Below are positions 10,139 to 19,690 of a stretch of 64,000 nucleotides of DNA, piece by piece. The first letter of the stretch is position 1; each line of letters begins with the position of its first letter. A program made the translations under genes and the position numbers. The stretch is from an uncultured Paracoccaceae bacterium (GTDB taxonomy: Bacteria > Pseudomonadota > Alphaproteobacteria > Rhodobacterales > Rhodobacteraceae): assembly GCA_937883775.1 (NCBI GenBank), contig CAKZXZ010000010.1, positions 1 through 64,000 of the forward strand, read 5' to 3'. The notes under the pieces were generated by a model. It searched no databases. It was not told the DNA's origin and was given only the letters and a program-made list of their open reading frames with translations.

Positions 10139-11422
10139 CTAGCCCTTCTCCAGTGTCAGCGGAACATCGGCCAGAATAACCTTTGAGCGGGTGTTGATTT
10201 GTTGCCGAGTGTTGGCATCCAAGCGCGTACCATCCACAACAGTGCCATTTGAAGACCCCAGATCTTCAATGAACAGCTTACGATCGTGCAGGAAAAGACG
10301 GGCATGGCGGCGCGAAAGCTGACCAGACGAAATCATGACATCGCTGTCGGTGTCCCTGCCAAAGGTCACACCTTTCTGCAAAGCACGGCTCGACAATCGC
10401 TTCGAAGTCCCCCGCACCGACACTCGCAAAACACTGCCCGGAGATCCAGTTTTCGGGGCAGGAACGGTGCTTTTACCACGCATCACAGAGAAAGCACCCA
10501 CGCCCACGACGGCAACACCGCCTAAGCCCACGAGCGCATAATAGATAAGTTTCAGATCGCCGTCGACTTGCGCCGAGGTCGCGGACCCTGATGTCCCATC
10601 TTGTGACGCGCCAGGAGCAGTTGCCGAAGACCCGTTCAATGCGGCACATCCACCGCGTACGACGGAGACCGATACGCGCAAAGACCTAAGATACTCATCC
10701 ACAGCATTACCAGACGAGGCCCAAAAAGTTCCAGCAGCGGCCGTATCATCCGTACTGCGCTGTGTTGGCACCGCAGTATTGACGCCTACCATGTGGCCAC
10801 AAACGTCAATCAGGGGCCCACCGGAATTGCCAGGATTGATCGCTGCAGTGTGCTGGACAATCTCTCGGCGGGCAGAGTTGCGACCAATGCGTCCGATCTG
10901 CACCTTAGAAATGTTACCCAATGTGACCGTGCTTTCAAAAAACGCCGGATCTTTCATACCATCGCTGATGATGTCCGCGCGACCGGGAAAACCAAGTGCC
11001 GCGACCTCTTCGGTTTTATCAATCGCACGCGCCGCGATCGGGACCGCTGTGAAATCATGGCGGACTGGGTTCTCATCAAGCCGAACCAGCTGAAGCACAG
11101 CAAGGTCCAAAGCTTCGGATGCGTTTAAGACGGTCGCAGCGTACAAAATCACACGCCCATCCTGCAAAAATCCAACAACCAGATTTTTGGCACGATCAAT
11201 CACATGATGATTGGTCAAGAAAATTAGGGCGTTGCCATCTTGTCCAATGATCGCACCAGATCCAGTACCTGTCCCGCGTTGTTTGAAGTTGACTACCCGT
11301 CCGACTGCCTTGTCCACCTGCAACAGCTGTGCACGGAGATCCTGTGCTGTCGTCGATTGAGCGGGGAGCAGGCAAAAGTACAAAGCGATGACAGCCAAAA
11401 GCCAAAAAGGACGTGCAATCAT
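10139..11422 (-). CDS. Trypsin-like (S1C) serine protease with TM and C-terminal FHA domain
   Basis: TNHHVID, ALDLAVLQL, NPGNSGGPL triad motifs; TM YALVGLGGVAVVGVGAFSVM; FHA GRDTDSDVMIS...LSRRHARL...LGSSNGTVVDG. Confidence 0.9.
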   Translation of the reverse strand: MIARPFWLLAVIALYFCLLPAQSTTAQDLRAQLLQVDKAVGRVVNFKQRGTGTGSGAIIGQDGNALIFLTNHHVIDRAKNLVVGFLQDGRVILYAATVLNASEALDLAVLQLVRLDENPVRHDFTAVPIAARAIDKTEEVAALGFPGRADIISDGMKDPAFFESTVTLGNISKVQIGRIGRNSARREIVQHTAAINPGNSGGPLIDVCGHMVGVNTAVPTQRSTDDTAAAGTFWASSGNAVDEYLRSLRVSVSVVRGGCAALNGSSATAPGASQDGTSGSATSAQVDGDLKLIYYALVGLGGVAVVGVGAFSVMRGKSTVPAPKTGSPGSVLRVSVRGTSKRLSSRALQKGVTFGRDTDSDVMISSGQLSRRHARLFLHDRKLFIEDLGSSNGTVVDGTRLDANTRQQINTRSKVILADVPLTLEKG

Positions 11423-12522
11423 TCCAAATATCCCAAAATCCCGAAGGCGACGCTACCGACCACCAAGGTAAAGACAAACAGGCCAACAAGTGCGCCCCCG
11501 GATAGCTTAATCGTGTGATCTTTTTTCAGTTTGGCGAGCATGGGTTTTCCGGTTTCGAAAACAGGGGTTTGAGGATCTGTGTCCACTCTGCGTTTGGACC
11601 GCACAAAGCTATCAAGCGCTTTGGCCATTTGCTGAACCGATTGTAGCCGTTGGTTGGGCAGCAGCCCGCAGCCCGCATCAATGGCGTCCAAAAGATCATC
11701 CGGATAGCTCATCGGAATGCGGTTGCGCAGAATATTGTCCCTTATAGGCAGATAAGGATCTGCACCGGTTTGCTTTAGAGCTTTAAAACGCTCTTCTGCA
11801 TCGGGCGGCAGGCTTTGGGAAACCAGCTCGTAAAGCATCACCGATAAACCAAAGATATCGACAGCAGCACTGTCGCGATTGACAGACCTGTACCCTGTTA
11901 CGCGCTGCGGAAACTGTTCAAGGGCTGCATAGCGGCGTGAAAACATAGACGCCCCGGTTCTGTCAGCAGCCATCGGACGCGCCGCGCCAAAGTCTATCAG
12001 GATTGGCTGACCATCCCGGCGGATCATTACATTCGCTGGCTTGATGTCGCGATGGATTACACCCACACGATGAACAGCGTGCAGCGCGCTTAGTACTGCC
12101 ACGACCAGCTCACGCAGCAGATCCACTGGCACAGCTTTGCGTTTTTCAATCAACCTTGTAGCAGCACGATCAAGCGGCTCTCCGTCGATAAAATCCATCA
12201 GCGCGTAAACCGTGCGGTGCTTTTCAAAGGCACCCATGATCTGAACCAACCCACGCCGCGCAGGCAGAGAGTTCAAAGTTCGCGCTTCTGCCAGAAACGC
12301 ATCATAGCCCATCTTAAACCGCGTCTTGCGGTCGGGTTTCGGCTGTACGGTTATACCGTCCACGCGAATAGCGTCATCAGCGGGAAAATACTCTTTCAAA
12401 GCAAGCTCGAAGCCATTTTTATCAGTAACGCGATAGGTGATCCCAAAGCCGCCCTGACCCAAGACACCGGCGATGGTAATGCCCGCAAACTCGGTGCCAA
12501 TCGGGAGGCTCTGCTCACCCAT
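11419..12522 (-). CDS. Ser/Thr protein kinase with C-terminal TM
   Basis: GQGGFGITYR, HRDIKPANVMI, DFGAAR; C-terminal hydrophobic LVGLFVFTLVVGSVAFGILGYL. Confidence 0.92.
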   Translation of the reverse strand: MGEQSLPIGTEFAGITIAGVLGQGGFGITYRVTDKNGFELALKEYFPADDAIRVDGITVQPKPDRKTRFKMGYDAFLAEARTLNSLPARRGLVQIMGAFEKHRTVYALMDFIDGEPLDRAATRLIEKRKAVPVDLLRELVVAVLSALHAVHRVGVIHRDIKPANVMIRRDGQPILIDFGAARPMAADRTGASMFSRRYAALEQFPQRVTGYRSVNRDSAAVDIFGLSVMLYELVSQSLPPDAEERFKALKQTGADPYLPIRDNILRNRIPMSYPDDLLDAIDAGCGLLPNQRLQSVQQMAKALDSFVRSKRRVDTDPQTPVFETGKPMLAKLKKDHTIKLSGGALVGLFVFTLVVGSVAFGILGYLE

Positions 12523-12531
12523 GGTTGCCTT

Positions 12532-13689
12532 TCACTCCGTCGGCTCAGGTGACTGAGGTAGGAGGATTGTCTCGTCACTTTCGGGCTTTACCGGCACCAG
12601 CTCATGAGCCTCTACATCCTCGTCGATACCGGGCTCAGGGGCAGCCTCGGGTGCCGGAACGATATCGGGTGTGGTATCCTCCTCAGGTGCAGGCGCGATT
12701 TGTGGATCAATAACAGAACGCTCTGCATGTTCGGGCTGCGTTGGCTCGGTTGTCGTAACGGCGGGGCTTGGTGCTGGCTCAGGCTTGGCCGCCAGAAATA
12801 TCACGAACGCTCCAACAAGCAGCGCCACCACCAAGGCCAGAATGCCTGTCATCAGACCCCATGGCTTTCGGGGCTTCGTGTCCCCCTCAACCAGCATCGA
12901 CCATTGCGTCATCCCACGGTTGGACGTCGCGCCACTTGTCTGGTGGCGGTATACAATAACGGTCGTATTGTCCTGCGACGGCGCATTGCGCGCCTCAACA
13001 GCGTTCAGCAAGTCAGACGTTACCGCACGCACATCCGGGCGCGCCTCTTTCGACATGATGGCGCGCACCTCGGTATCAGACAGGCTCTCTATCCCATCGG
13101 TCGCCAAAAGAAGCAGATCACCCTTTTTCAAGGTGATCGAATTAATATCAACCAAGGCGATCTCACCACCAAGAATGGCAGACCGAAGGGCGTTGCGTCG
13201 CGGGTTCGCATCAGCTTCCTCGCGGCTGATTTTGCCATCACGGACCATCTGCAAGAGCTCGCCATAAAGCGAATGATCTGCATTAAGCCGTGACAACTTG
13301 CCATCGCGCAGTAGGAATAGAATGCTATCTCCGACCGACACCCACAGCAGCTTGTCATTAACCTTAAGCGCACCGATCAGCGTGCAGCCCATACCCTGCA
13401 GCTCAGGTTCACGCGCGATGCGCTGACCCAAAGCCGCATTGGCCACATCCATAGATTCCTTGAGGCGCGCCCGAGGACGCGTTTCTGTAGATTTTGAGAC
13501 GAAATGCTCGGCAAACACTGTGCAGACCAGATCACTAGCCACCTCGCCACCAGCATGGCCGCCCATGCCGTCCGCCAGCACCATAACAACGTCCCCACCC
13601 TGATCCTGTGGATCCTCGAACTCCAGTCGGTAGCTGTCTTCCTGATTGCTGCGTTGCCCAATACTCGCTTTGGCAGAGGCCGTGACCAT
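12532..13689 (-). CDS. PP2C-family Ser/Thr phosphatase (PppA-like) with TM and acidic/Pro-rich C-terminus
   Basis: NQEDSY, LADGMGGHAGGEVAS, TDGIESL; TM and PEPAPSP... tail; start reassigned from 13833 to MVTASAKASIGQRSNQED. Confidence 0.9.
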   Translation of the reverse strand: MVTASAKASIGQRSNQEDSYRLEFEDPQDQGGDVVMVLADGMGGHAGGEVASDLVCTVFAEHFVSKSTETRPRARLKESMDVANAALGQRIAREPELQGMGCTLIGALKVNDKLLWVSVGDSILFLLRDGKLSRLNADHSLYGELLQMVRDGKISREEADANPRRNALRSAILGGEIALVDINSITLKKGDLLLLATDGIESLSDTEVRAIMSKEARPDVRAVTSDLLNAVEARNAPSQDNTTVIVYRHQTSGATSNRGMTQWSMLVEGDTKPRKPWGLMTGILALVVALLVGAFVIFLAAKPEPAPSPAVTTTEPTQPEHAERSVIDPQIAPAPEEDTTPDIVPAPEAAPEPGIDEDVEAHELVPVKPESDETILLPQSPEPTE

Positions 13690-13696
13690 GATGCGA

Positions 13697-14308
13697 TCAG
13701 CTTTCCTGTTCGGCCAGGTCCGACCAATCGAAAGCCTCACCACAGAAACTGACAAAGTGCACTTTTGTCTTTTTCGACAGCTCCAGAACAGCGTGATCCT
13801 CCAAAGGCATCGTCTGTGCAATGATCTGACCATTTACCCGAGAAATTGTCCTGCCCGAGCCGGGCGCCACATAAAAGGCCCGATTGGCATCATCATAGAG
13901 AATACGCAGATGATCCTGGCCTGAAATCTGCTTATCGCCGAAATCAAGGGCCACACGCTCACTAGGATCGCGACCGACAGAATTCATACCCGCACCAAGC
14001 GAGCGAGACATCCCCAAACCAGGCCCACCGATCACAACAAGCCAGCCAACGACGGGATCAACGTCTTCGTCAAAACCGATGCTGTCATCCATCGCAAATT
14101 CAGTCTTTTCAACGCCAGGATCCAGGACAGTCTGGGCAGGGCTTGGTGCACCGGGAACATCCTGGGGCGTCACGATATCTGTGGGCGCAGCACCTGATCC
14201 GCCAGGGCCCTGCTCGATAGTTTCGGTAAACCCGCCCGTCGTTCCACCACCAATCAGATCATCGTCTTCATCATCAAGGTCTAGCCAGCTTGTTTTATCA
14301 TTTCCCAC
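13697..14308 (-). CDS. FHA domain protein
   Basis: VGRDPSERVALDFGDKQISGQDHLRILYD; degenerate FHA (GRD retained). Confidence 0.75.
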   Translation of the reverse strand: MGNDKTSWLDLDDEDDDLIGGGTTGGFTETIEQGPGGSGAAPTDIVTPQDVPGAPSPAQTVLDPGVEKTEFAMDDSIGFDEDVDPVVGWLVVIGGPGLGMSRSLGAGMNSVGRDPSERVALDFGDKQISGQDHLRILYDDANRAFYVAPGSGRTISRVNGQIIAQTMPLEDHAVLELSKKTKVHFVSFCGEAFDWSDLAEQES

Positions 14309-14346
14309 AGTAATGCTCCTTTAATTTGAATTTATGCATGTTTCTC

Positions 14347-15891
14347 TCAAGGTAGAGTCAGCCTAACCTGCACCAGTTTACCCAAGCCGATTGTGTCGCC
14401 AATTCGCACTGGCTTGGTACCCTTGACCTCAACCCCATTGATAAATGTCTTGTTCAGGCTGCCCATGTCGGCGATTGCAAAACTTCCCTCCTGAGTCCGC
14501 ACCAGCCGCGCATGGCTGCGGCTCACGCCCTCTCCCGTAACGACGACATTATTGTCAGGAGCACGCCCAATAGTGACAAGCTCACCTTGAACAGGCAGCC
14601 GTTCGCCAGTGTCTGCGCGCACCAGATACGCACTGATCGGCAACGGCGCAGGTGCCAGAGGCGCAACAGGCTTCTCAACTTCCATATGCGTCGGTTCATT
14701 TTGCGGGCTGGGGGCGGTAGAAATCTCCAACTCATCCTCAAAGCCCCCATCCTGGGACCGACGTCGCAGCAAAACAACAATAAGCAGCAACAAAAACAGC
14801 GCCAACGCTGCGATAGCCGCGTAGACATAAAGTTTTGGGAACCCAAACAGCAACTCACCCTCGGCTGCCGTCTCCTCGTCGGAAGATACGTCTTCGTCCC
14901 CCGCCTGATCTACAACGACCGGTGTGAAAAGGGCGCTAAAGCTTCGATCGGGCGCAACGCTGCCTGCAGGCGCACGCATCTCGACAATGATGCGCGCAGG
15001 AACAGGGTCGCCATTGGGGACAATGACACCCGATAGACCGATAGAATCATTGAACCGCTCGACAAACGCGTCGACCTGTTGATCGACCGTTCCCGCAGCC
15101 AGCAAGTTGATGTCACCACGCAAACCATTGGCGGGCTCCACGATCTGCTTCAGCTTGTCTTTGCCACGAGACGTAACCTGCGCGCCGTCTGGCCGCCAAA
15201 ATGTTCCAAAGGCAGAAAGAGTGACACCTGCTTGCGCAGCTTGTTCGGCCAGCCCTTCAAAAGATCCGATCCCCTCCTCATCACCATCAGAGATGACGAT
15301 CAGATTTTTCAACACGGCATCAGAGCGATCTCGAAGCTGCTCGATGGCTGTGCGCAGGTTTGTGGATAGGATCGTATTATTCTGATCAATTTCAATGGCG
15401 CGCACAGCAGCTATCGCGAGATCGCGAGATGTGGAGAAACTCGACAGCAGGGTAAGATCGGCCCCAAAACCATAGATCGCCAGCTCTCCTTCACTTGGCA
15501 GGTTTTCGATCATCCGAATGATCGCGTCGCGCTCACGTGGCCAGGTCTGCAACCGACCATTGGACGGTCCGCGGGACAGGTCGATCATAACCAAGGTCGA
15601 AGAGATAAGCACATCTTCAGGCAGGTCTGCGTCTTTGCGAAGGATCTTGAACTGAACCTCTTGGTCACCAACTTTCTCAGATTCCAACTCCGTCAGCACA
15701 TAGCCCGACGGAACACGGACAATACAGCTGTCTCCCGGTGCAGGGCGCGGCGGCGCACAATCCAGGACAGCTAAGCCATCCTCTGGGGCGCGCGAACTGA
15801 TGTCATCGGTTTCTTGCGCCAGCGTCGGTGACCCGAAACACAAGGCAGCAATCAGGAAAAGGCGGCGAAATAGGATGGGTGATAATGGCAT
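14347..15891 (-). CDS. vWA domain plus TM plus C-terminal FHA protein
   Basis: vWA-like STLVMIDLSRGPSN...NLIVISDGDEEG; TM; FHA VTIGRAPDNNVVVTGEGVSRSHARL...SLNKTFINGVEV; start placed after the terminator. Confidence 0.87.
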   Translation of the reverse strand: MPLSPILFRRLFLIAALCFGSPTLAQETDDISSRAPEDGLAVLDCAPPRPAPGDSCIVRVPSGYVLTELESEKVGDQEVQFKILRKDADLPEDVLISSTLVMIDLSRGPSNGRLQTWPRERDAIIRMIENLPSEGELAIYGFGADLTLLSSFSTSRDLAIAAVRAIEIDQNNTILSTNLRTAIEQLRDRSDAVLKNLIVISDGDEEGIGSFEGLAEQAAQAGVTLSAFGTFWRPDGAQVTSRGKDKLKQIVEPANGLRGDINLLAAGTVDQQVDAFVERFNDSIGLSGVIVPNGDPVPARIIVEMRAPAGSVAPDRSFSALFTPVVVDQAGDEDVSSDEETAAEGELLFGFPKLYVYAAIAALALFLLLLIVVLLRRRSQDGGFEDELEISTAPSPQNEPTHMEVEKPVAPLAPAPLPISAYLVRADTGERLPVQGELVTIGRAPDNNVVVTGEGVSRSHARLVRTQEGSFAIADMGSLNKTFINGVEVKGTKPVRIGDTIGLGKLVQVRLTLP

Positions 15892-15910
15892 TGGGTTAAT
15901 CTTTGACTTG

Positions 15911-15947
15911 AAAAAAATAAAAGTGGGACCCGGTGTGTAAGGTCCCA
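15911..15947 (-). terminator. Intrinsic terminator between the lipoprotein genes and the vWA-FHA gene
   Basis: Minus strand reads TGGGACC-TTACACACCG-GGTCCCA-CTTTTATTTTTTT: 7-bp perfect stem plus T-tract. Confidence 0.75.
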
Positions 15948-15962
15948 TGGGCTGGGGCGTCC

Positions 15963-16415
15963 CTAAATCGCGTTCAAAGCAGATCGAATTCGGCTTAGTT
16001 CGGAGGATGCACTCCGTGGGTCGGCGCTGCCCGCATTAATCTCGGCTTCAACAGCTGTAATCTGCCCTTCTAAAGCCGAGATTCGTTGTAACTTCACGGT
16101 ATCTCCTCCGGCGTTCGCACGGGCCTGAGCGGCGCTGTTCCTGGCAGAAGCCACCCGAGACTTGAGCTCCCCAATCGTGCGGGCGTTCACGCCGCGTTGT
16201 GACTCCAGCCCTGCAATCCTCTGCTCTGCTGCGCGGTTATTCGCTAGGATAGCAGCGGCATCAGCCTCGTTTTGAGCAATCTGGCGATCATACTCACCGC
16301 TTTGCAGGTTGTTGATGTTATCAAACAAAGATGCCGTTTCAGGGTCTGTGGATCCGGTGCAGCCCATTAGACCAATCATGACCCCGGCAACGATCGAGAA
16401 TTGAACAATACGCAT
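15963..16415 (-). CDS. Small lipoprotein with coiled-coil region
   Basis: Lipobox IGLMGC after MRIVQFSIVAGVM; heptad-like C-terminal part. Confidence 0.7.
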   Translation of the reverse strand: MRIVQFSIVAGVMIGLMGCTGSTDPETASLFDNINNLQSGEYDRQIAQNEADAAAILANNRAAEQRIAGLESQRGVNARTIGELKSRVASARNSAAQARANAGGDTVKLQRISALEGQITAVEAEINAGSADPRSASSELSRIRSALNAI

Positions 16416-16476
16416 GCTTATTTTCCTCACATAATTGTTTAATATCGGCACGCAGGGCACGCGCCGGTCAAAGTCA

Positions 16477-17190
16477 TTACAGGTCAACCTGTTTGATCGT
16501 TGCCAGAGTCCGCTTCAGCCGATTTTGGTTGCTAGCCGCAGCTTTCTTGGCAGTGCCCAGGCCGGTTTGGCCCTGACTGCTTGCTTGGTCGAGTTGTTGA
16601 CTTGCTTGCACGACATTCGCTTCTGACCGGCGCAACTCGTTGCTGACCACGCGACGGTTACTGTTAATCGCTTTGACCCGAGTCTGATATTGCGACTGGG
16701 AGATCTGACTAGATTGCACCTGACGACGCAAAGACCGGATCTCTGCATCCTGAGATTTCAGGACCGCGCGCAGGTTGGTCTCCACACCATTCAGACGCGA
16801 AGACACTTGGCCGAGGTTTTTCACCACTTCAGCGGTTTTAACGATCTCTTCGTTTTTTTCTGCAGCCTGTCGACCCACGGCATTGCCGCCAACACCCCCA
16901 GCAACACCCCCAACGGCGGCGCCAACCAGACAATCATTGCCGTCTCCACCCATTAAGACGGCGATGCCACAGCCCGCAGCTGCACCAATCAGCGCACCTT
17001 CAACTGTGTTCCTGACGATGATGTCTTTGGACACCTGATTCAGGCTCCGTGCTTGCTTCTCTAGTTCTTTCTCCTGAGCCGTCTTCTGGGCGCCACCTCC
17101 CGCAAAGGATGCCGTCTGCATTGACTCTTCCGTACAGCCAGCCAGAAAACTCGTCGCTAAAATCAAAATACCGGCAAATAACCGCGTCAT
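16477..17190 (-). CDS. Glycine-zipper lipoprotein with coiled coil (TagQ-like position)
   Basis: Lipobox SFLAGC; glycine zipper GALIGAAAGCGIAVLMGG...VGAAVGGVAGGVGGNAVG. Confidence 0.78.
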   Translation of the reverse strand: MTRLFAGILILATSFLAGCTEESMQTASFAGGGAQKTAQEKELEKQARSLNQVSKDIIVRNTVEGALIGAAAGCGIAVLMGGDGNDCLVGAAVGGVAGGVGGNAVGRQAAEKNEEIVKTAEVVKNLGQVSSRLNGVETNLRAVLKSQDAEIRSLRRQVQSSQISQSQYQTRVKAINSNRRVVSNELRRSEANVVQASQQLDQASSQGQTGLGTAKKAAASNQNRLKRTLATIKQVDL

Positions 17191-17409
17191 CTAGAATTCC
17201 TCACAAAAACAAGTAACCTTACGTCACTGTTACTGCATGCAGCTTTTATGGCAACTGATTCGATCCGCTGTGGCGCACTGTCACAACGAAAAAGACAATA
17301 GCCGAAAATAGAATGAGCGAAGGATCGCTACCATAGCGTATAAACTGCGGCTGCGAAGATGCTGAGCACCAGAACATCACCCTCTTATTTTTCCAAAAAG
17401 GGTAAATTA

Positions 17410-17979
17410 ATGAGTATCCTAAAAATATCTTCCTTAGGTGGGCTGTTTTCCAAATTGCGTAGTGGAATCGATCTGGTGAATGATCTGGTCGACTTCTACA
17501 AAGTAGTTATGACCGGACTGTCTGTTGCAGTAAGTGGCTTCGGAGCCACAGGAATTCTCAGTCAGGGCAGCAGTCGTGGTAGTTTGATAAAAACTGCCGA
17601 AATGGGCCTGGCCCCACGTTTCACCTTGGCGGTCCTGATTGCTTGCGCCCAAGGGTATCTTTTGGCTTGGGCCATCGGCAAGCTTTCGGCCAAAGGCACG
17701 GAATTTGCACAGATCATCGCCATAATAGCGGCCATCGTCTCAGCAGGCCTCTTAGTGACATCGGCGGATTGGCTGGCCCACTCCAGAGGGATCCTGCCAG
17801 AACTCTACCTGTTTACAGCAATCGGTATGGCCGCGACGTCGTGGATCGCCGTATTCCGATTTCGAAACGAACAGGCCAGTACGGCAAAGGCTGTGATCCA
17901 GGCGCGCGGAGTGGCCATGATGACGTTTAGTCTAGCCTGCGTCCTTGTGTTGATACTGACCGAACTGGGGACGCGGTGA
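17410..17979 (+). CDS. Multi-TM membrane protein
   Basis: Several hydrophobic helices; overlaps the next gene by 4 bp; start ATG at 17410. Confidence 0.65.
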   Translation: MSILKISSLGGLFSKLRSGIDLVNDLVDFYKVVMTGLSVAVSGFGATGILSQGSSRGSLIKTAEMGLAPRFTLAVLIACAQGYLLAWAIGKLSAKGTEFAQIIAIIAAIVSAGLLVTSADWLAHSRGILPELYLFTAIGMAATSWIAVFRFRNEQASTAKAVIQARGVAMMTFSLACVLVLILTELGTR

Positions 17980-18749
17980 TGCAACGCTCCGGAAAAATCC
18001 CCTCCAGCATCGTTGGGCCGATCCTTACGTCTGCTGCGGTGCTGGACATGGTGCTGGTTCTATTTGTATCGGCAATGGTAACCGATCAACTCAGCAGCCA
18101 AATGTCCCGGACCCTACCAAGCCTTCCGTCGGAACTGCATGGCGCTGGCCTCTTCGTGATCTTTCTGTTGGTATATTGGATCCTGACAGAGCTTGTGTTG
18201 GGTGGTCGCACATTGGGGCGACTGGCCCACGGATTGACCATGTGTGATGATAAGGGACGGCCTCTGTCTGCTGGTAGACGAATAAATCGCTTTTCGCGCA
18301 AGATGGCGACCTGCGGCTTGGCGGGCATCAATCCTCTGACCGCACCACCCTATGACACAAAGACAGGCGTGGTCTGGTTTGCGACGATGGTGCCCCCCCT
18401 GCCCCGCGCTTTGCCTCGGTGGCAACTAAAAGTCAAAACAGGCAGGTTACAGGGCAAAGAACAATCCCTGGGCCGGTTCCCCAGCTTTCGGGATCATGGT
18501 CTTATCTGCATTGGTCGGGATAAAGCCTGGGCACATCTGGTTTTACCTGACGCAAGCATTTCAGCGCGCCACGCGATTTTGCAGGTGCATGAAGGCAAGC
18601 TCATGGTGCGGGATGGCGATGGATCAGGCAAAGGCTCTAGCAACGGGACATTCCTGAATGGTAAACACCTAAAGGCAGGACAAGCCGCATGGATAAACGA
18701 TGCTCGCACACTCCGCCTTGGAGATGTGGCAATCGAAATCATCCGCTAG
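17976..18749 (+). CDS. RDD-family membrane protein with C-terminal FHA domain
   Basis: TLGRLAHGLTMCDDKGRPLSAGRRINRFSRK (RDD) and ICIGRDKAWAHLVLPDASISARHAILQ...KGSSNGTFLNG (FHA). Confidence 0.85.
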   Translation: MMQRSGKIPSSIVGPILTSAAVLDMVLVLFVSAMVTDQLSSQMSRTLPSLPSELHGAGLFVIFLLVYWILTELVLGGRTLGRLAHGLTMCDDKGRPLSAGRRINRFSRKMATCGLAGINPLTAPPYDTKTGVVWFATMVPPLPRALPRWQLKVKTGRLQGKEQSLGRFPSFRDHGLICIGRDKAWAHLVLPDASISARHAILQVHEGKLMVRDGDGSGKGSSNGTFLNGKHLKAGQAAWINDARTLRLGDVAIEIIR

Positions 18750-18969
18750 ACGGGGCCGAAACTGTTGTATCAAGCGATGGGTAATCTTGGATGCAGTCAT
18801 AGCGCCTGTGATCTCGACGCACATTACGGCTAGCGAACCAGGTTCACAACACCTCAACATTTCGTAAGGCCTCTCGCTTCGTCACTGTGCATTTAGCGGC
18901 AGTGTTCGTCTGCAAACAAATGCTCGCCACGCCTTACCCCGATCAGTCGTCAACCTTCGCAACCGCCCC

Positions 18970-19584
18970 TTACTTCTTCTTGATCTGATACCGCATCACG
19001 ACACGCGCCAGATCAACCAGCATCGCCTCCAGATCCATGAGATCGATCCGCGCGCGGTTAATCTTAATCGCGGTATCTAGCTGACCCACAGCGATTTGCA
19101 TACAATGCCGCGCACGTTCCACATTTGCGTGTCAGGCTTCAGATCGGGCGCATATGGGCAAGGTCCAAGCGGGTCTCCGCGCTTCAGTTTAGGCAGCAAG
19201 GATCTGAAGTACCGTTTCGACGCTGTGGCCGTGTCGATCTCCTTTTCCAGCTTTTTGCAGCGATACAGACACGCAATTCCCAAAGAAACATCCGCCTGCG
19301 GAACCCCAAGCTGGGCGGCAATCTGAAATTGGGTTAGATCCGGAAACTGCGCCGCCAACGTTCCGATAGAGATCAGCTCTTCAAAGGCTGACAGATTGCG
19401 ACGCGCAGTGTTTTCATGAAACCGCTCTTCAAGATCAGCAAGCATCCCCTCCTCGGCACATGGCGCAAGGCGCGCCAAAACTGGCCGTCCCAACCGCCGA
19501 CAAGCCTCAAGACGGCGCCCAACAGACGCGCAGCAAGAAGTATCAAACGACGGGCATGAAATCGCACCGGATCGAGGGAACGCT
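18970..19584 (-). pseudogene. Decayed ParB/RepB-like partition protein gene
   Basis: Conceptual minus-strand translation extends upstream of the listed ORF to give VGRRLEACRRLGRPVLARL...ENTARRNLSAFEELISI (ParB box and HTH region); a frameshift near 19080-19100 leads to LDTAIKINRARIDLMDLEAMLVDLARVVMRYQIKKK*. Confidence 0.6.
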
Positions 19585-19690
19585 CACTTTGAGCCTCAGT
19601 GGCCTTTAACGTTGTTTTGAGATCAAGCCCCGGTCTGTAATGGCGGTGAGGCTGTCCGGCGTGCGGCGGGCCAGTTCCATGCCATTTGTC

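Noticed and set aside
2941-18749. Possible classical T6SS gene cluster
   Set aside because: Only regulatory-type homologues were seen; no TssB/C, Hcp, VgrG, TssM/L/J or ClpV-like protein could be recognised in the listed ORFs.
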